Below, one piece after another: positions 27,612 through 35,328 of a stretch of DNA of 64,000 bases. The notes beneath the pieces are model-generated. The model saw nothing but the letters and a program-made list of their open reading frames with translations, was not told the DNA's origin and did no database searches. The stretch comes from JAMXLG01 sp963818925 (GTDB lineage: Bacteria > Vulcanimicrobiota > Vulcanimicrobiia > Vulcanimicrobiales > Vulcanimicrobiaceae). The first letter of the stretch is position 1. Each line of letters opens with the position of its first letter. The stretch lies in assembly GCA_963818925.1 (NCBI GenBank), contig CAWFTN010000001.1, forward strand, positions 1,054,001 through 1,118,000, given 5' to 3'. Both the position numbers and the translations under genes were made by a program.

Positions 27612-27665
27612 GTTTGGGATGCGGCCGTCCCGAGTGGCGGCCGTTCCCGTTTTAGAGGTGTTTCA

Positions 27666-27893
27666 ATGTCCACGATCCCGTGCGATTTCTGTCCCCATCC
27701 GGTCGATCGGAACCAGATGGAGGAGATCGAGATTTCGCACTACGTGCCGGATAGCTCGGGCGACGACCTCGCGTATGCCCGCACGTATTTCTTCGGTCAC
27801 CCCGACTGCGTGCGAAAGTTCTATCGCTCGTTGGTCGATCATAAACTCGATTTGTTCAAACATCTTCCCGCATCGGGAAGCGCTCCGGAATAA
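27666..27893 (+). CDS. Small cysteine-containing protein
   Basis: A 75-residue protein I cannot place. It starts IPCDFCPHPVD and later has FFGHPDCVRKFYRSL, so a Cys2-His-Cys set could bind a metal. ATG 27666 follows AGAGGTG. It sits between tRNA-Met and tRNA-Arg(CCG) on the same strand and may be cotranscribed with them. Confidence 0.65.
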   Translation: MSTIPCDFCPHPVDRNQMEEIEISHYVPDSSGDDLAYARTYFFGHPDCVRKFYRSLVDHKLDLFKHLPASGSAPE

Positions 27894-27906
27894 CGGAGCG
27901 AATCGC

Positions 27907-27979
27907 GCGCCCGTAGCTCAATGGATAGAGCGTCGCCCTCCGAAGGCGAAGGTTGGATGTTCGAGTCATCTCGGGCGCG
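27907..27979 (+). tRNA. tRNA-Arg(CCG)
   Basis: Acceptor GCGCCCG pairs with CGGGCGC, discriminator G; anticodon stem TCGCC/GGCGA with loop CTCCGAA. CCA is not encoded. It ends 15 bases before the tadA start. Confidence 0.94.
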
Positions 27980-27994
27980 ATTTTCTCAACCGCA

Positions 27995-28477
27995 ATGACG
28001 GACGAAGAGTACATACGCCGCGCGATGCAGCTTGCCGATAAAGCTGCGGACGCGGGTGACGTGCCCATCGGCGCGGTGCTTGTCTCCGGCGATCTCGTCC
28101 TCGAAGCAAAAAACGAAAAAGAATCGCGTCCTGACGCAACGGCGCATGCAGAGATGATTCTGCTGCACGAAGCGGCGGAACGGCTCGGCGTGTGGCGTCT
28201 CTCAGATGCAACACTCTACGTCACGAAAGAACCGTGCGTGATGTGCGCCGGCGCGATGATCGCTGCACGAATCAAACGCGTCGTGTACGGCGCGCGCGAT
28301 CCGAAAGGCGGCGCGGACGGTGGAGCGTTCGATATTCTGCGCTCACCGAAAACAAATCACCGGTTGGACGTAACAGCCGGCGTGCTGGAAGAGGAGGCGG
28401 CCGCACAGCTTCAGCGCTACTTCCGACAAAAACGTCAAAAAGCGCCGGTTGAAGGTATCCCGTCAGAAACGGGGTAG
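27995..28477 (+). CDS. tadA: tRNA adenosine(34) deaminase
   Basis: A 160-residue deaminase converting A34 to inosine in tRNA-Arg(ACG). Zinc/catalytic motifs are HAEMILLHEAAE and PCVMCAGAMIAARI, with KGGADGG in the substrate loop. ATG 27995 was chosen because sequence upstream in the same frame is the tRNA gene. It lies inside a tRNA cluster that includes its substrate. Confidence 0.95.
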   Translation: MTDEEYIRRAMQLADKAADAGDVPIGAVLVSGDLVLEAKNEKESRPDATAHAEMILLHEAAERLGVWRLSDATLYVTKEPCVMCAGAMIAARIKRVVYGARDPKGGADGGAFDILRSPKTNHRLDVTAGVLEEEAAAQLQRYFRQKRQKAPVEGIPSETG

Positions 28478-28503
28478 TAACCGACGCTCCACATGGCACT
28501 TCG

Positions 28504-28594
28504 GGAGAGGTGGTCGAGCGGTTGAAGGCACCCGCCTCGAAAGCGGGCGTACCTGATGAGGGTACCGTGAGTTCGAATCTCACCCTCTCCGCCA
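28504..28594 (+). tRNA. tRNA-Ser(CGA)
   Basis: Acceptor GGAGAGG with CCTCTCC, discriminator G, CCA encoded; anticodon stem CCCGC/GCGGG with loop CTCGAAA. A long variable arm is present as expected for Ser. Confidence 0.95.
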
Positions 28595-28599
28595 TGTGA

Positions 28600-28626
28600 A
28601 AAGAGCCCGGCACTGCCGGGCTCTTT
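28600..28626. terminator. Bidirectional terminator between tRNA-Ser and hemerythrin gene
   Basis: A perfect 11-bp stem AAAGAGCCCGG/CCGGGCTCTTT with a CACTG loop. A and T runs at the ends of the arms allow termination from both strands. Confidence 0.88.
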
Positions 28627-28629
28627 GCT

Positions 28630-29154
28630 TTAGACGCTGCTGTCCGTTCTACTGATGCGCTCTTGGCCGACGGGTTCGAAGCTGATTGAGCCGCGGAACG
28701 TTTGTACGGCTTGATTCAGTTGCTGCGTTTCCGTCGCGTCTGCCGCGTCTTGCAGGTGCGGGAATGCTTTCGACTCTTCGTCGTCAATGTGTTCCAAGAC
28801 GGCATCGCGGAATTTCTCGACTTTGGCTTGGATCTTCGCGTCGTCCGTGCCGTCTTTCAGCATCGTGTCGATTTCGAACGCGACGATGTCGGCGTTCGCC
28901 GTTTCGTAATACAGATGCAGCGACTCGAACATTTTCTTCCCGATTTTATTGAGCGCGGGATACACGAGATTCTCTTCGGTCGCGTTGTGAACGGTCAGAA
29001 TACCTTGCAATTCGTTCAAGCACTGCATTCGTTCGTCGCGCGAACGAGAATCGACAAGCCGAGCGAGAAGGTTTTTGATCGTGCGGTGATCGTTGACCAG
29101 AATGTCAACGGCTGTCGCGCCTTGCGCGGGCGCAATCGTTTGTTGGCTTTGCAT
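28630..29154 (-). CDS. Hemerythrin HHE domain protein
   Basis: A 174-residue four-helix protein with the HHE ligand pattern: DILVNDHRTIKNLL, VHNATEENLVYPAL, and HIDDEESKAFPHL. Such proteins carry a di-iron site and act in oxygen or NO sensing or iron handling. Residues 1-16 are a low-complexity lead. No partner domain is present. Confidence 0.88.
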   Translation of the reverse strand: MQSQQTIAPAQGATAVDILVNDHRTIKNLLARLVDSRSRDERMQCLNELQGILTVHNATEENLVYPALNKIGKKMFESLHLYYETANADIVAFEIDTMLKDGTDDAKIQAKVEKFRDAVLEHIDDEESKAFPHLQDAADATETQQLNQAVQTFRGSISFEPVGQERISRTDSSV

Positions 29155-29346
29155 GACCCCTTCGTGCCCGCCGCACCCCGCGTTTAACGCAAAAACCGGG
29201 TGCTAAAAATTGCTTGCTTGACCGGACGCTTTACAAAGATTCGCGCCCATGAACGCGAAGAAGAGCAGCGTACTTTTTGTCGGCTCGTCTGTTATCCAGG
29301 CAAGTAGCGACTTTACGTTTCTCCGTCGATATTTTTAGAGATTACG
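29155..29346. other. Intergenic region, nothing certain
   Basis: A 29-codon frame (29249-29338) exists without a ribosome site or recognisable product, and a lone TTGACC (29217) lacks a matching -10. I see no supportable feature. Confidence 0.4.
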
Positions 29347-29643
29347 ATGCTAAGCGACTGGTACAAAAAAGAACGGGCGCGTAAAGCTGCGCCCCGGCTT
29401 CTCATTTGGACGATCGGCGCGCCTATTGTGGGAGTGGTGTGCGTCTTTGCCGCCCGCTGGGCAATCGCTGCGTCGAGCAATTTCCTGAGCGCCGACCAAT
29501 CAAACTTCATGGTGGCGACGTTGCTCATGATCGCCGTCCCGTCGTTCGTGTTCTGCGGCTACTGCGCGCTGAAGCTTGCACGTCTCATGCAGGACTCCAA
29601 GCTCTCGATCATGGCGATGCTGTCGCGGTCGGACGAGGAGTAG
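29347..29643 (+). CDS. Small two-helix membrane protein
   Basis: A 98-residue protein with a basic N-terminus (YKKERARKAAPR) and two membrane helices (LIWTIGAPIVGVVCVFAARW; FMVATLLMIAVPSFVFCGYC). No family recognised. Its end overlaps the convergent gene by 35 bases. Confidence 0.55.
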   Translation: MLSDWYKKERARKAAPRLLIWTIGAPIVGVVCVFAARWAIAASSNFLSADQSNFMVATLLMIAVPSFVFCGYCALKLARLMQDSKLSIMAMLSRSDEE

Positions 29644-30352
29644 GCGAACCCGCTAACCGCGGATCCGGCGCGCTCGCCGGAAACGTAAAATCGGAAAACG
29701 TCGTCGTAGCCGTTACTTTGAACGTGCTGACGAAAACGTGCTGCGTCGCGCTCCACGTGCCGCGCGTAATGACCCAGTGACCGTCGACCATCGAATACTC
29801 GAGTGCGATCGTCATGTCGCTGCCGTTGACTTGCATCGCGACGAACGACGGTAACTGCGTCGCCGGATCTTCGCGCACTTCCGTCGGATAAAACGAGCTA
29901 CCGGTACGCGACGTCGGGTCGATTAAAAAGTGCAGCGCATCGGGCGTTGAGTCAGGCGCATAGCGCGGAGCGAATTCGCTGATGTACGGGACGACGAGAT
30001 CGACGCTGCTATCGGGATCGGGCAGCTTGAAATAGTATGGTTTCCCCGGATCGAACGTAATGTCGATTTTCTTCAGGTTCGCGAAGTAGCTGAACTGGAA
30101 GCTTGAAAACGGATCGAAGAACGGAATGACGGGAAACGCCGGGCCGGTGCGGACCGCTCCGTTCGGCAGATCTTGCATGACCGCAAAATTGTCGGCGACG
30201 CGCACGCTAACCGAGCGGTCCAGATCTTCAGAGCGGCCGCTTCCCTCGACGTGTGTATGCTCTTTGTACGTGATGTATGCCGGCGCGCTGGAAACATACG
30301 TGCTTCCGGCGCGATTGATGAGCGCTGCGAGTGCGAGGTCGGCTCCGGTCAT
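29609..30352 (-). CDS. Secreted protein of unknown function, paralogue of the one at 63.7 kb
   Basis: A 247-residue probable exported protein without a recognised family. After a weak hydrophobic start comes APAYITYKEHTHVEG, a beta-rich middle (FDPGKPYYFKLPDPDS) and a Pro/Thr-rich C-terminal tail. The segment APAYITYKEHTHV resembles APYISYDELIHI in the partial protein at 63734, suggesting a lineage-specific secreted family. ATG 30352 is chosen because upstream codons are antisense of the divergent peptidase gene. Confidence 0.65.
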   Translation of the reverse strand: MTGADLALAALINRAGSTYVSSAPAYITYKEHTHVEGSGRSEDLDRSVSVRVADNFAVMQDLPNGAVRTGPAFPVIPFFDPFSSFQFSYFANLKKIDITFDPGKPYYFKLPDPDSSVDLVVPYISEFAPRYAPDSTPDALHFLIDPTSRTGSSFYPTEVREDPATQLPSFVAMQVNGSDMTIALEYSMVDGHWVITRGTWSATQHVFVSTFKVTATTTFSDFTFPASAPDPRLAGSPTPRPTATASP

Positions 30353-30370
30353 TGCCGAACGAGTTGCCCA

Positions 30371-31552
30371 ATGATCCAGGACCTTCCCGCAAAAATTGCC
30401 GATCGCGTCGTCGAGCTCCGTCGCGCAATCCATCGCCATCCGGAACTGGGCTTCGAAGAGGTTCGCACGAGCGCGCTCGTCGAGGCGGAACTCGACGCGC
30501 TCGGCATACCGCATCGCCGCGTCGCGAAGACCGGCGTCGTCGGCATCGTTCGCGGCGCGCTTCCGGGACGCGTCGTCGGTTTGCGTGCCGATATGGATGC
30601 ATTACCGATCACCGAACGAACCGGCCTTGCATACGCATCGGAAGTCGAAGGCAAGATGCACGCCTGCGGACACGACGCGCACACCGCAATGCTTCTCGGT
30701 GCGGCGCATCTATTGCAATCGACGCGCGATCGTTTTGCGGGAACCGCCGTGCTGCTTTTTCAACCCGCAGAAGAAGGGCCTGGCGGCGCAGAGCTGATGA
30801 TCGCCGAGGGCGCGCTCGACGACCCGAAGGTGGAAGCAGTTGCAATGCTTCACGTCGATCCGCGTATTGCACCGGGACAGATCGGCATTACGCCTGGACC
30901 GGTGAACGCTTCAGCGGACGAACTGCACATCACCGTGCGCGGCAAAGGCGGACACGGCGCATATCCGCACACGGCGGTCGATGCAATTCCGGCAGCAAGC
31001 GCGATCGTTCTCGCGCTGCAAAATATCGCGGCACGCGAAACGGATCCGCTCAAGAGTGTTGTCGTCACGATTGGAACGATCAACGGCGGTTATCGCAACA
31101 ACGTGATCGCCGATGAAGTACAGATGTCCGGTACGCTACGCGCACACGATCCGGCGATTCGCGATGGACTCGACGAGCGCGTTCGCCGCATCGTGAACAA
31201 CGTTGCGGCAGCATACGGCGCAAGCGCGGAGATTCGCATCGTGCGCGGTTATCCGCCGGTCGTGAACGACCAGCAGCTCGCCGAAGCATTTGCGGCGCAC
31301 ATGCGCGCGCGCAGAGACATTCGCGTCGAGCGCTTGGCACCGACAATGGGCGGCGAAGATTTCGCATACTTCGCGCAACGCGTTCCGGGCGTGCATGTGC
31401 GCCTCGGCATTCGCAGCGAATCCGCGCAGTCGATCTACCCGGGACACAGCGCCGAATTCCGCATTGATGAAGCGGCGTTGCCCGTCGGGGTTGAGACGCT
31501 CGTGGCATTCGCGCGATTCGTCGGCAGCGGAAAGAAGGAAGTAGGCGCCTGA
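30371..31552 (+). CDS. M20 family metallopeptidase/amidohydrolase
   Basis: A 393-residue enzyme of the M20D (hippurate hydrolase / amidohydrolase) type. Metal-site motifs: LRADMDALPI, HACGHDAHTAMLLG, QPAEEGPGGAE, MGGEDFAYFAQ and a terminal HSAEFRID. Likely substrates are N-acyl amino acids. ATG 30371 begins 18 bases from the divergent gene's start. Full length. Confidence 0.92.
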   Translation: MIQDLPAKIADRVVELRRAIHRHPELGFEEVRTSALVEAELDALGIPHRRVAKTGVVGIVRGALPGRVVGLRADMDALPITERTGLAYASEVEGKMHACGHDAHTAMLLGAAHLLQSTRDRFAGTAVLLFQPAEEGPGGAELMIAEGALDDPKVEAVAMLHVDPRIAPGQIGITPGPVNASADELHITVRGKGGHGAYPHTAVDAIPAASAIVLALQNIAARETDPLKSVVVTIGTINGGYRNNVIADEVQMSGTLRAHDPAIRDGLDERVRRIVNNVAAAYGASAEIRIVRGYPPVVNDQQLAEAFAAHMRARRDIRVERLAPTMGGEDFAYFAQRVPGVHVRLGIRSESAQSIYPGHSAEFRIDEAALPVGVETLVAFARFVGSGKKEVGA

Positions 31553-31618
31553 ACCGCTACTAATAGTGTCTGCGACTTTTGCAGGCACTAGCAGTAGTGT
31601 TGACGAAGCTGTTGGTCC

Positions 31619-32116
31619 ATGGCTATTGTGACCGATGCCCTTGCCCGCCCCGGGCTGCGGTCGTACAGCGCAAGCCTGGACATTGACTCTCCGGTTGAAG
31701 ACGCGTTCTCGCTTCTTTGCGCCGTCGAGAAGTGGCCTGTCTGGCTCTCTTGCATTCGCAGCGCATCTGCGACGGAGCCGTCCGCTCCGCTCGCTCTAGG
31801 CTCCGAAGTTATCGTCCGTTCCATGATTCCGGGCGAAGAAGAACAGCTGTACGAAGTCGACCAATTCATTGCGAACTATCACGTGTCGCTAGTCGGTGCA
31901 TTTTCCGTGCGCCGCCGGATCGAGTTCCGGATCGAACGCAAGACGTCGCGCGCGAAAGTCCACGTCAAGCTCACCTATCCAGCATACGGCGGAGCGGTCG
32001 GCGCGATAATGGATTCGTGGAAGAACGGCCGGAAATTCGAACGCGTGCTCTGCGACGCGCTGATTCATTTCAAGGGCCTCGTCGAACACCACGAGAGCGC
32101 ACTTCCGTACTTCTAA
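31619..32116 (+). CDS. SRPBCC/START-like domain protein
   Basis: A 165-residue protein resembling polyketide cyclase/START folds: an opening strand SASLDIDSPVEDAFSLLCAV followed by EKWPVWL, then alternating strands and a long C-terminal helix. These bind hydrophobic ligands in a cavity. The ligand is not deducible. Confidence 0.7.
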   Translation: MAIVTDALARPGLRSYSASLDIDSPVEDAFSLLCAVEKWPVWLSCIRSASATEPSAPLALGSEVIVRSMIPGEEEQLYEVDQFIANYHVSLVGAFSVRRRIEFRIERKTSRAKVHVKLTYPAYGGAVGAIMDSWKNGRKFERVLCDALIHFKGLVEHHESALPYF

Positions 32117-32132
32117 GCTGCATTGGCAGTCG

Positions 32133-32161
32133 TTGACCGGGACTGCTAGCTCTGGTATAAA
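32133..32161 (+). promoter_or_regulatory. Strong promoter of the fmdB-like gene
   Basis: TTGACC (32133-32138), a 17-base spacer and TATAAA (32156-32161). The ATG lies 9 bases after the -10, so the mRNA should have almost no leader. No Shine-Dalgarno is visible. Confidence 0.78.
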
Positions 32162-32170
32162 CAATTCCGT

Positions 32171-32428
32171 ATGCCGCTCTACGATTATCGCTGCGCTGCC
32201 TGTGGTAAGGACACCGAAGTCCGCCACGGTTTTAACGACACTCACTCCGAGCCGTGCCCCCACTGCGGCGGGCAGATGGGCCGCGTCTTCAATCCGGCGC
32301 CGATCGTTTTCAAGGGCTCGGGTTTCTACGTCACCGATTCGCGCTCGTCGAGTTCGTCCAGCGACTCCGGCTCGTCGAGTTCGTCCAGCGACTCCGGCTC
32401 GTCGTCTTCCGGCGAGTCCGCGGCCTAG
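32171..32428 (+). CDS. FmdB family zinc ribbon protein
   Basis: An 85-residue regulator-like protein. MPLYDYRCAACG and PCPHCGGQMGRVF form the zinc ribbon of the FmdB family, and GSGFYVTD is the usual end of the domain. A low-complexity Ser/Asp/Gly tail of ~28 residues follows, produced by a tandem DNA repeat. The role of the family is unproven. Confidence 0.9.
   Translation: MPLYDYRCAACGKDTEVRHGFNDTHSEPCPHCGGQMGRVFNPAPIVFKGSGFYVTDSRSSSSSSDSGSSSSSSDSGSSSSGESAA
32344..32397 (+). repeat. 27-bp tandem repeat in fmdB-like gene
   Basis: Two identical 27-base units (32344-32370 and 32371-32397), each coding for a Ser-rich nonapeptide ending DSG. A multiple of three, so copy change would not break the frame. 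Confidence 0.9.
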
Positions 32429-32435
32429 CACAACG

Positions 32436-32768
32436 ATGGCGTGGCCGGCTTGGGTCCTTGTGGTCTGCGTCGTCGTCGCGCTCGGATTCACCGCGTACGG
32501 CGCCCTGCGCGCTATCGGCGCCGCGGGCGTCGTGAAGAAACACGTCGACAGCATCAAAGCGCAACCGCTGCTTGCCGATGTTGCGAAAGCGCAACGCTAC
32601 TCGCAACGCATCAATGAAGATATGGCGGCGATTGAAGCACTACTCGTTCGCGCAAACAGTGCGATCGGCACGATCAACGACAGCATCGCCGTGATGCGCG
32701 TTCCGGAAGCCGTCGCCGCCGTTCGCACGGCGGGCGCGGCAATCCGCTTACTCGTCAACCACTCCTAA
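32436..32768 (+). CDS. Small membrane-anchored coiled-coil protein
   Basis: A 110-residue protein with one N-terminal membrane helix (WVLVVCVVVALGFTAYGAL) followed by a helical region (HVDSIKAQPLLADVAKAQRY...) that looks like a short coiled coil, similar in layout to DUF948 proteins. It is 7 bases downstream of fmdB and likely cotranscribed. Function unknown. Confidence 0.6.
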   Translation: MAWPAWVLVVCVVVALGFTAYGALRAIGAAGVVKKHVDSIKAQPLLADVAKAQRYSQRINEDMAAIEALLVRANSAIGTINDSIAVMRVPEAVAAVRTAGAAIRLLVNHS

Positions 32769-33959
32769 TCACGGCTTCGGCTCGTCCGGATTTTCCGGCG
32801 GCTCCCACTGCCACGTCGACGACGGCGGCACGCCTTCGGGCGGGAGTCCGAAGCCGCTTTGCGTTTCCGTCGAACCCGGCACCGCAAACGGCACGCCGAA
32901 CGGCGAGGCTGCCGGCGGCGTTTCCGGAGCGGGGACAGACGGTGTCGGTGTTCCGAACGGCAGGCCGGGGACGCCGAATCCCGGTGCAGGCGTGTCGGTT
33001 GACGGGCCAAATCCCGTTGCGGCCGGTGCGGGCTGCGGAGCCGGCGCCGCGGCCGCCGGCGAAACGGACGGCGGCGTGATTGTCTGGGGCGGAGTGAGGT
33101 TCCCGGACGGCGCGGGCACCGGTGGGAACTCGTAGCCCGATTCCTCAGAAACTTCGGCTCGTTGTTTCGCCGCGGGAATCGCCTTCGACGGTTTGGCGGT
33201 CACGGTTGTCGCCGGACGTTGGGTAAATTTCGGCAGCACGAGTTCGCCTGCGGCTGCGCCGGCGAGTACGTAGCGCGGCGGCGGCAACAATTGCGCGTCG
33301 GAACGCTTGGCGATCTGATGCAACTCCTCGACATATTCCGGCGGCGCATCCTCGAGTTCGATCGTGTGTAACATCAACTCGACCGTATCGTAGAGATACT
33401 CGCGCGGCGGCACCTTCGCAAATGCGAAGACGTGCTGCGATACGTCGGCCTTCACCGATTGCAGTAATTTCTTCCAGTACTCGAGCGGTTGATAGTACTC
33501 GAACTGTCCGAGTTCGCGTTTTGCTTGCGAGTATAAGAGCGCAATGCGTTTGCCGAGCGGATCCGCCGGGGGTGCGGGCTCGACGACCGCGACGCGCCGT
33601 GCGACCCGTGCAAGCTCTGCGAGCACTTGCGCGTGAAAGAACGGATCGATCTCGTGCAGATAATGAAACGCAATCGCGAGATCGAACGAATTATCTTTTG
33701 CGGGAATTACCGACGTGCTGCCGCGTAGAAGCTTCGCATCGAGTTTGGCGTGTTGATTGATCTCATCGTTGCGATGCTCGATGACCGTGACCTTCGCGCC
33801 GGTGCCGATTGCACGACGGGCATATGCGCCGCTGGGTCCATATCCGCATAGCAACAGCTTGCTGCCGGGCTCGATCGCAAGCGCTTCCCAAATTAGCGTG
33901 TCGATGTAGCGAGCTTCGGATTCAAATTCATCCGCGGTGTAGACCGGTTGCTGGTTCAC
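32769..33959 (-). CDS. SAM-dependent methyltransferase with Pro-rich tail
   Basis: A 396-residue protein. Residues ~10-225 form a class I methyltransferase with the SAM loop LLLCGYGPSGAYARRAIGTG and FDLAIAFHYLHEIDP. Residues ~250-396 are low-complexity Pro/Ala/Gly/Thr. GTG 33959 overlaps the aroA stop (GTGA), so it is translated with aroA. The substrate is unknown. The long disordered tail is unusual for a methyltransferase. Confidence 0.8.
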   Translation of the reverse strand: MNQQPVYTADEFESEARYIDTLIWEALAIEPGSKLLLCGYGPSGAYARRAIGTGAKVTVIEHRNDEINQHAKLDAKLLRGSTSVIPAKDNSFDLAIAFHYLHEIDPFFHAQVLAELARVARRVAVVEPAPPADPLGKRIALLYSQAKRELGQFEYYQPLEYWKKLLQSVKADVSQHVFAFAKVPPREYLYDTVELMLHTIELEDAPPEYVEELHQIAKRSDAQLLPPPRYVLAGAAAGELVLPKFTQRPATTVTAKPSKAIPAAKQRAEVSEESGYEFPPVPAPSGNLTPPQTITPPSVSPAAAAPAPQPAPAATGFGPSTDTPAPGFGVPGLPFGTPTPSVPAPETPPAASPFGVPFAVPGSTETQSGFGLPPEGVPPSSTWQWEPPENPDEPKP

Positions 33960-35242
33960 GCGACTTGCACGCTCCGTAGTGTTTCGATGAAGCCCGGAAA
34001 ACTGACGTCGACACTTGCATCGCTGTCGACGGCGACGGGTCCCGCGCCCGCGGCTAACGCCGCCGTTGCCATGGCAATGCGATGGTCGCCATGCGTGTCG
34101 ACCACTGCACCCGTGCCTTTCGGCGTTCCGCCTTCGATCACCAGTCCGTTTGCCGCCACGTCGACCGCGGTTCCGGCCGCACCGAGAAGCCGTTCGATGG
34201 CCGCGACACGATCCGATTCTTTCGTGCGCAACTCGCGAATACCGGTGATCTTCGTGTTGCCGCGCGCGAATGCCGCGGCGACGGCGAGAATCGGAATCTC
34301 GTCGATCGCGCGCAACGCGCGGTCGGCATCGATCGTCGTTCCTTGCAATTCCGCGTGGCGCACGACGAGATCCGCGACCGGCTCGCCGCATACGTCGCGC
34401 GTATTGCGCAACTCGATGTCTGCGCCCATATCGAGCAGCGCATCGAGGAGTCCGGTACGCGTCGCGTTGACGCCGGCATGCCGGATCGTCAGTTCGCTGC
34501 CCGGCGTCACGGTCGCCGCAACGATGAAAAACGCGGCTGCCGAGAAATCGCCCGCGACGTCGATCGGCTCGGCACGCGTGATGCCGCTGCGCAATGCGAT
34601 CGTGCGTCCGTCCCATACAATATCGGCGCCTTCGTAGCGCAGCAAACGTTCGGTGTGATCGCGCGACGAACGGTCACTGAGGATCTCGATGCTCGCGTTC
34701 GCAAAAAGCGCGGCGAAGAGAAGCGACGATTTGATTTGAGCGGATGGTGTCACGAGAATGAAACGCCGCGTTTCGATCTGCGGCGTTCCCGCGATCGTGA
34801 GCGGCAACAGCCCATTCGTCGTTTCAATGCGCGCGCCGAATGCGCGAAGTTGCGCGGCGACCGGCTCCATCGGGCGTTTGCGCAGCGACGCGTCGCCGTC
34901 GAATCGCGCGGAAACGTCCGCACCGGCGCATACCCCGAGCACCATGCGCGCCGTGGAACCGGAGTTCATACAGTCGAGCTCACCCATCGGTTCGCGAAGG
35001 TCCCCGCCGCTCATGCTCAGCGACGTTCCGCCCCCGTCGGCGCGTGCGCCCAGTGCGACGAGCGCCTCGAGCGTTGCCCGCACGTCGCGGCCCGGATTGA
35101 GATTTCGGATTTCGATGGGTTGCGCAGATGCCGCGGCGGTGATCAGCGCTCGGTGGGAGATTGACTTGTCGCCGGGGAGGTTGATGGAGCCCCGCAGAGG
35201 GCCGCGGATGAACGTGCGCTGGCGCGCCTGGGTTTCGGGCAT
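33956..35242 (-). CDS. aroA: 3-phosphoshikimate 1-carboxyvinyltransferase (EPSP synthase)
   Basis: A 428-residue enzyme joining shikimate-3-phosphate and PEP in aromatic amino acid synthesis. Motifs: LPGDKSISHRALI, NSGSTARMVLGV, GDFSAAAFFI, KESDRVAAIERLL and THGDHRIAMATA. Complete. The divergent CxxCH protein promoter with its palindrome lies just upstream. Confidence 0.95.
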   Translation of the reverse strand: MPETQARQRTFIRGPLRGSINLPGDKSISHRALITAAASAQPIEIRNLNPGRDVRATLEALVALGARADGGGTSLSMSGGDLREPMGELDCMNSGSTARMVLGVCAGADVSARFDGDASLRKRPMEPVAAQLRAFGARIETTNGLLPLTIAGTPQIETRRFILVTPSAQIKSSLLFAALFANASIEILSDRSSRDHTERLLRYEGADIVWDGRTIALRSGITRAEPIDVAGDFSAAAFFIVAATVTPGSELTIRHAGVNATRTGLLDALLDMGADIELRNTRDVCGEPVADLVVRHAELQGTTIDADRALRAIDEIPILAVAAAFARGNTKITGIRELRTKESDRVAAIERLLGAAGTAVDVAANGLVIEGGTPKGTGAVVDTHGDHRIAMATAALAAGAGPVAVDSDASVDVSFPGFIETLRSVQVA

Positions 35243-35292
35243 GAGTGAGTGCCAGTTGAGCGTCGCCTCGCCTCAAACCTTGCCTGCACTTA

Positions 35293-35322
35293 TTGACATT
35301 AATTAGGTGTACCTAATACTAT
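35293..35322 (+). promoter_or_regulatory. Promoter with palindromic operator in the spacer
   Basis: -35 TTGACA (35293-35298) and -10 TACTAT (35317-35322, spacer 18). The palindrome ATTAGGT-GT-ACCTAAT (35302-35317) fills the spacer and touches the -10. TTAGG...CCTAA half-sites resemble DtxR/IdeR-type metal-regulator boxes (inference). The GTG start of the next gene is 6 bases after the -10. Confidence 0.75.
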
Positions 35323-35328
35323 CATGCG

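Noticed and set aside
29249..29338. A 29-codon frame between the hemerythrin and membrane protein genes
   Set aside because: No ribosome site, no promoter at proper distance and no recognisable product.
32133..32435. A longer frame reading through fmdB into the small membrane protein
   Set aside because: It overlaps a convincing zinc-ribbon gene; only the part from ATG 32436 looks like protein.
33960..34616. N-terminal extension of the methyltransferase
   Set aside because: It is antisense-frame text of aroA rich in Arg; the GTGA overlap gives the natural start.
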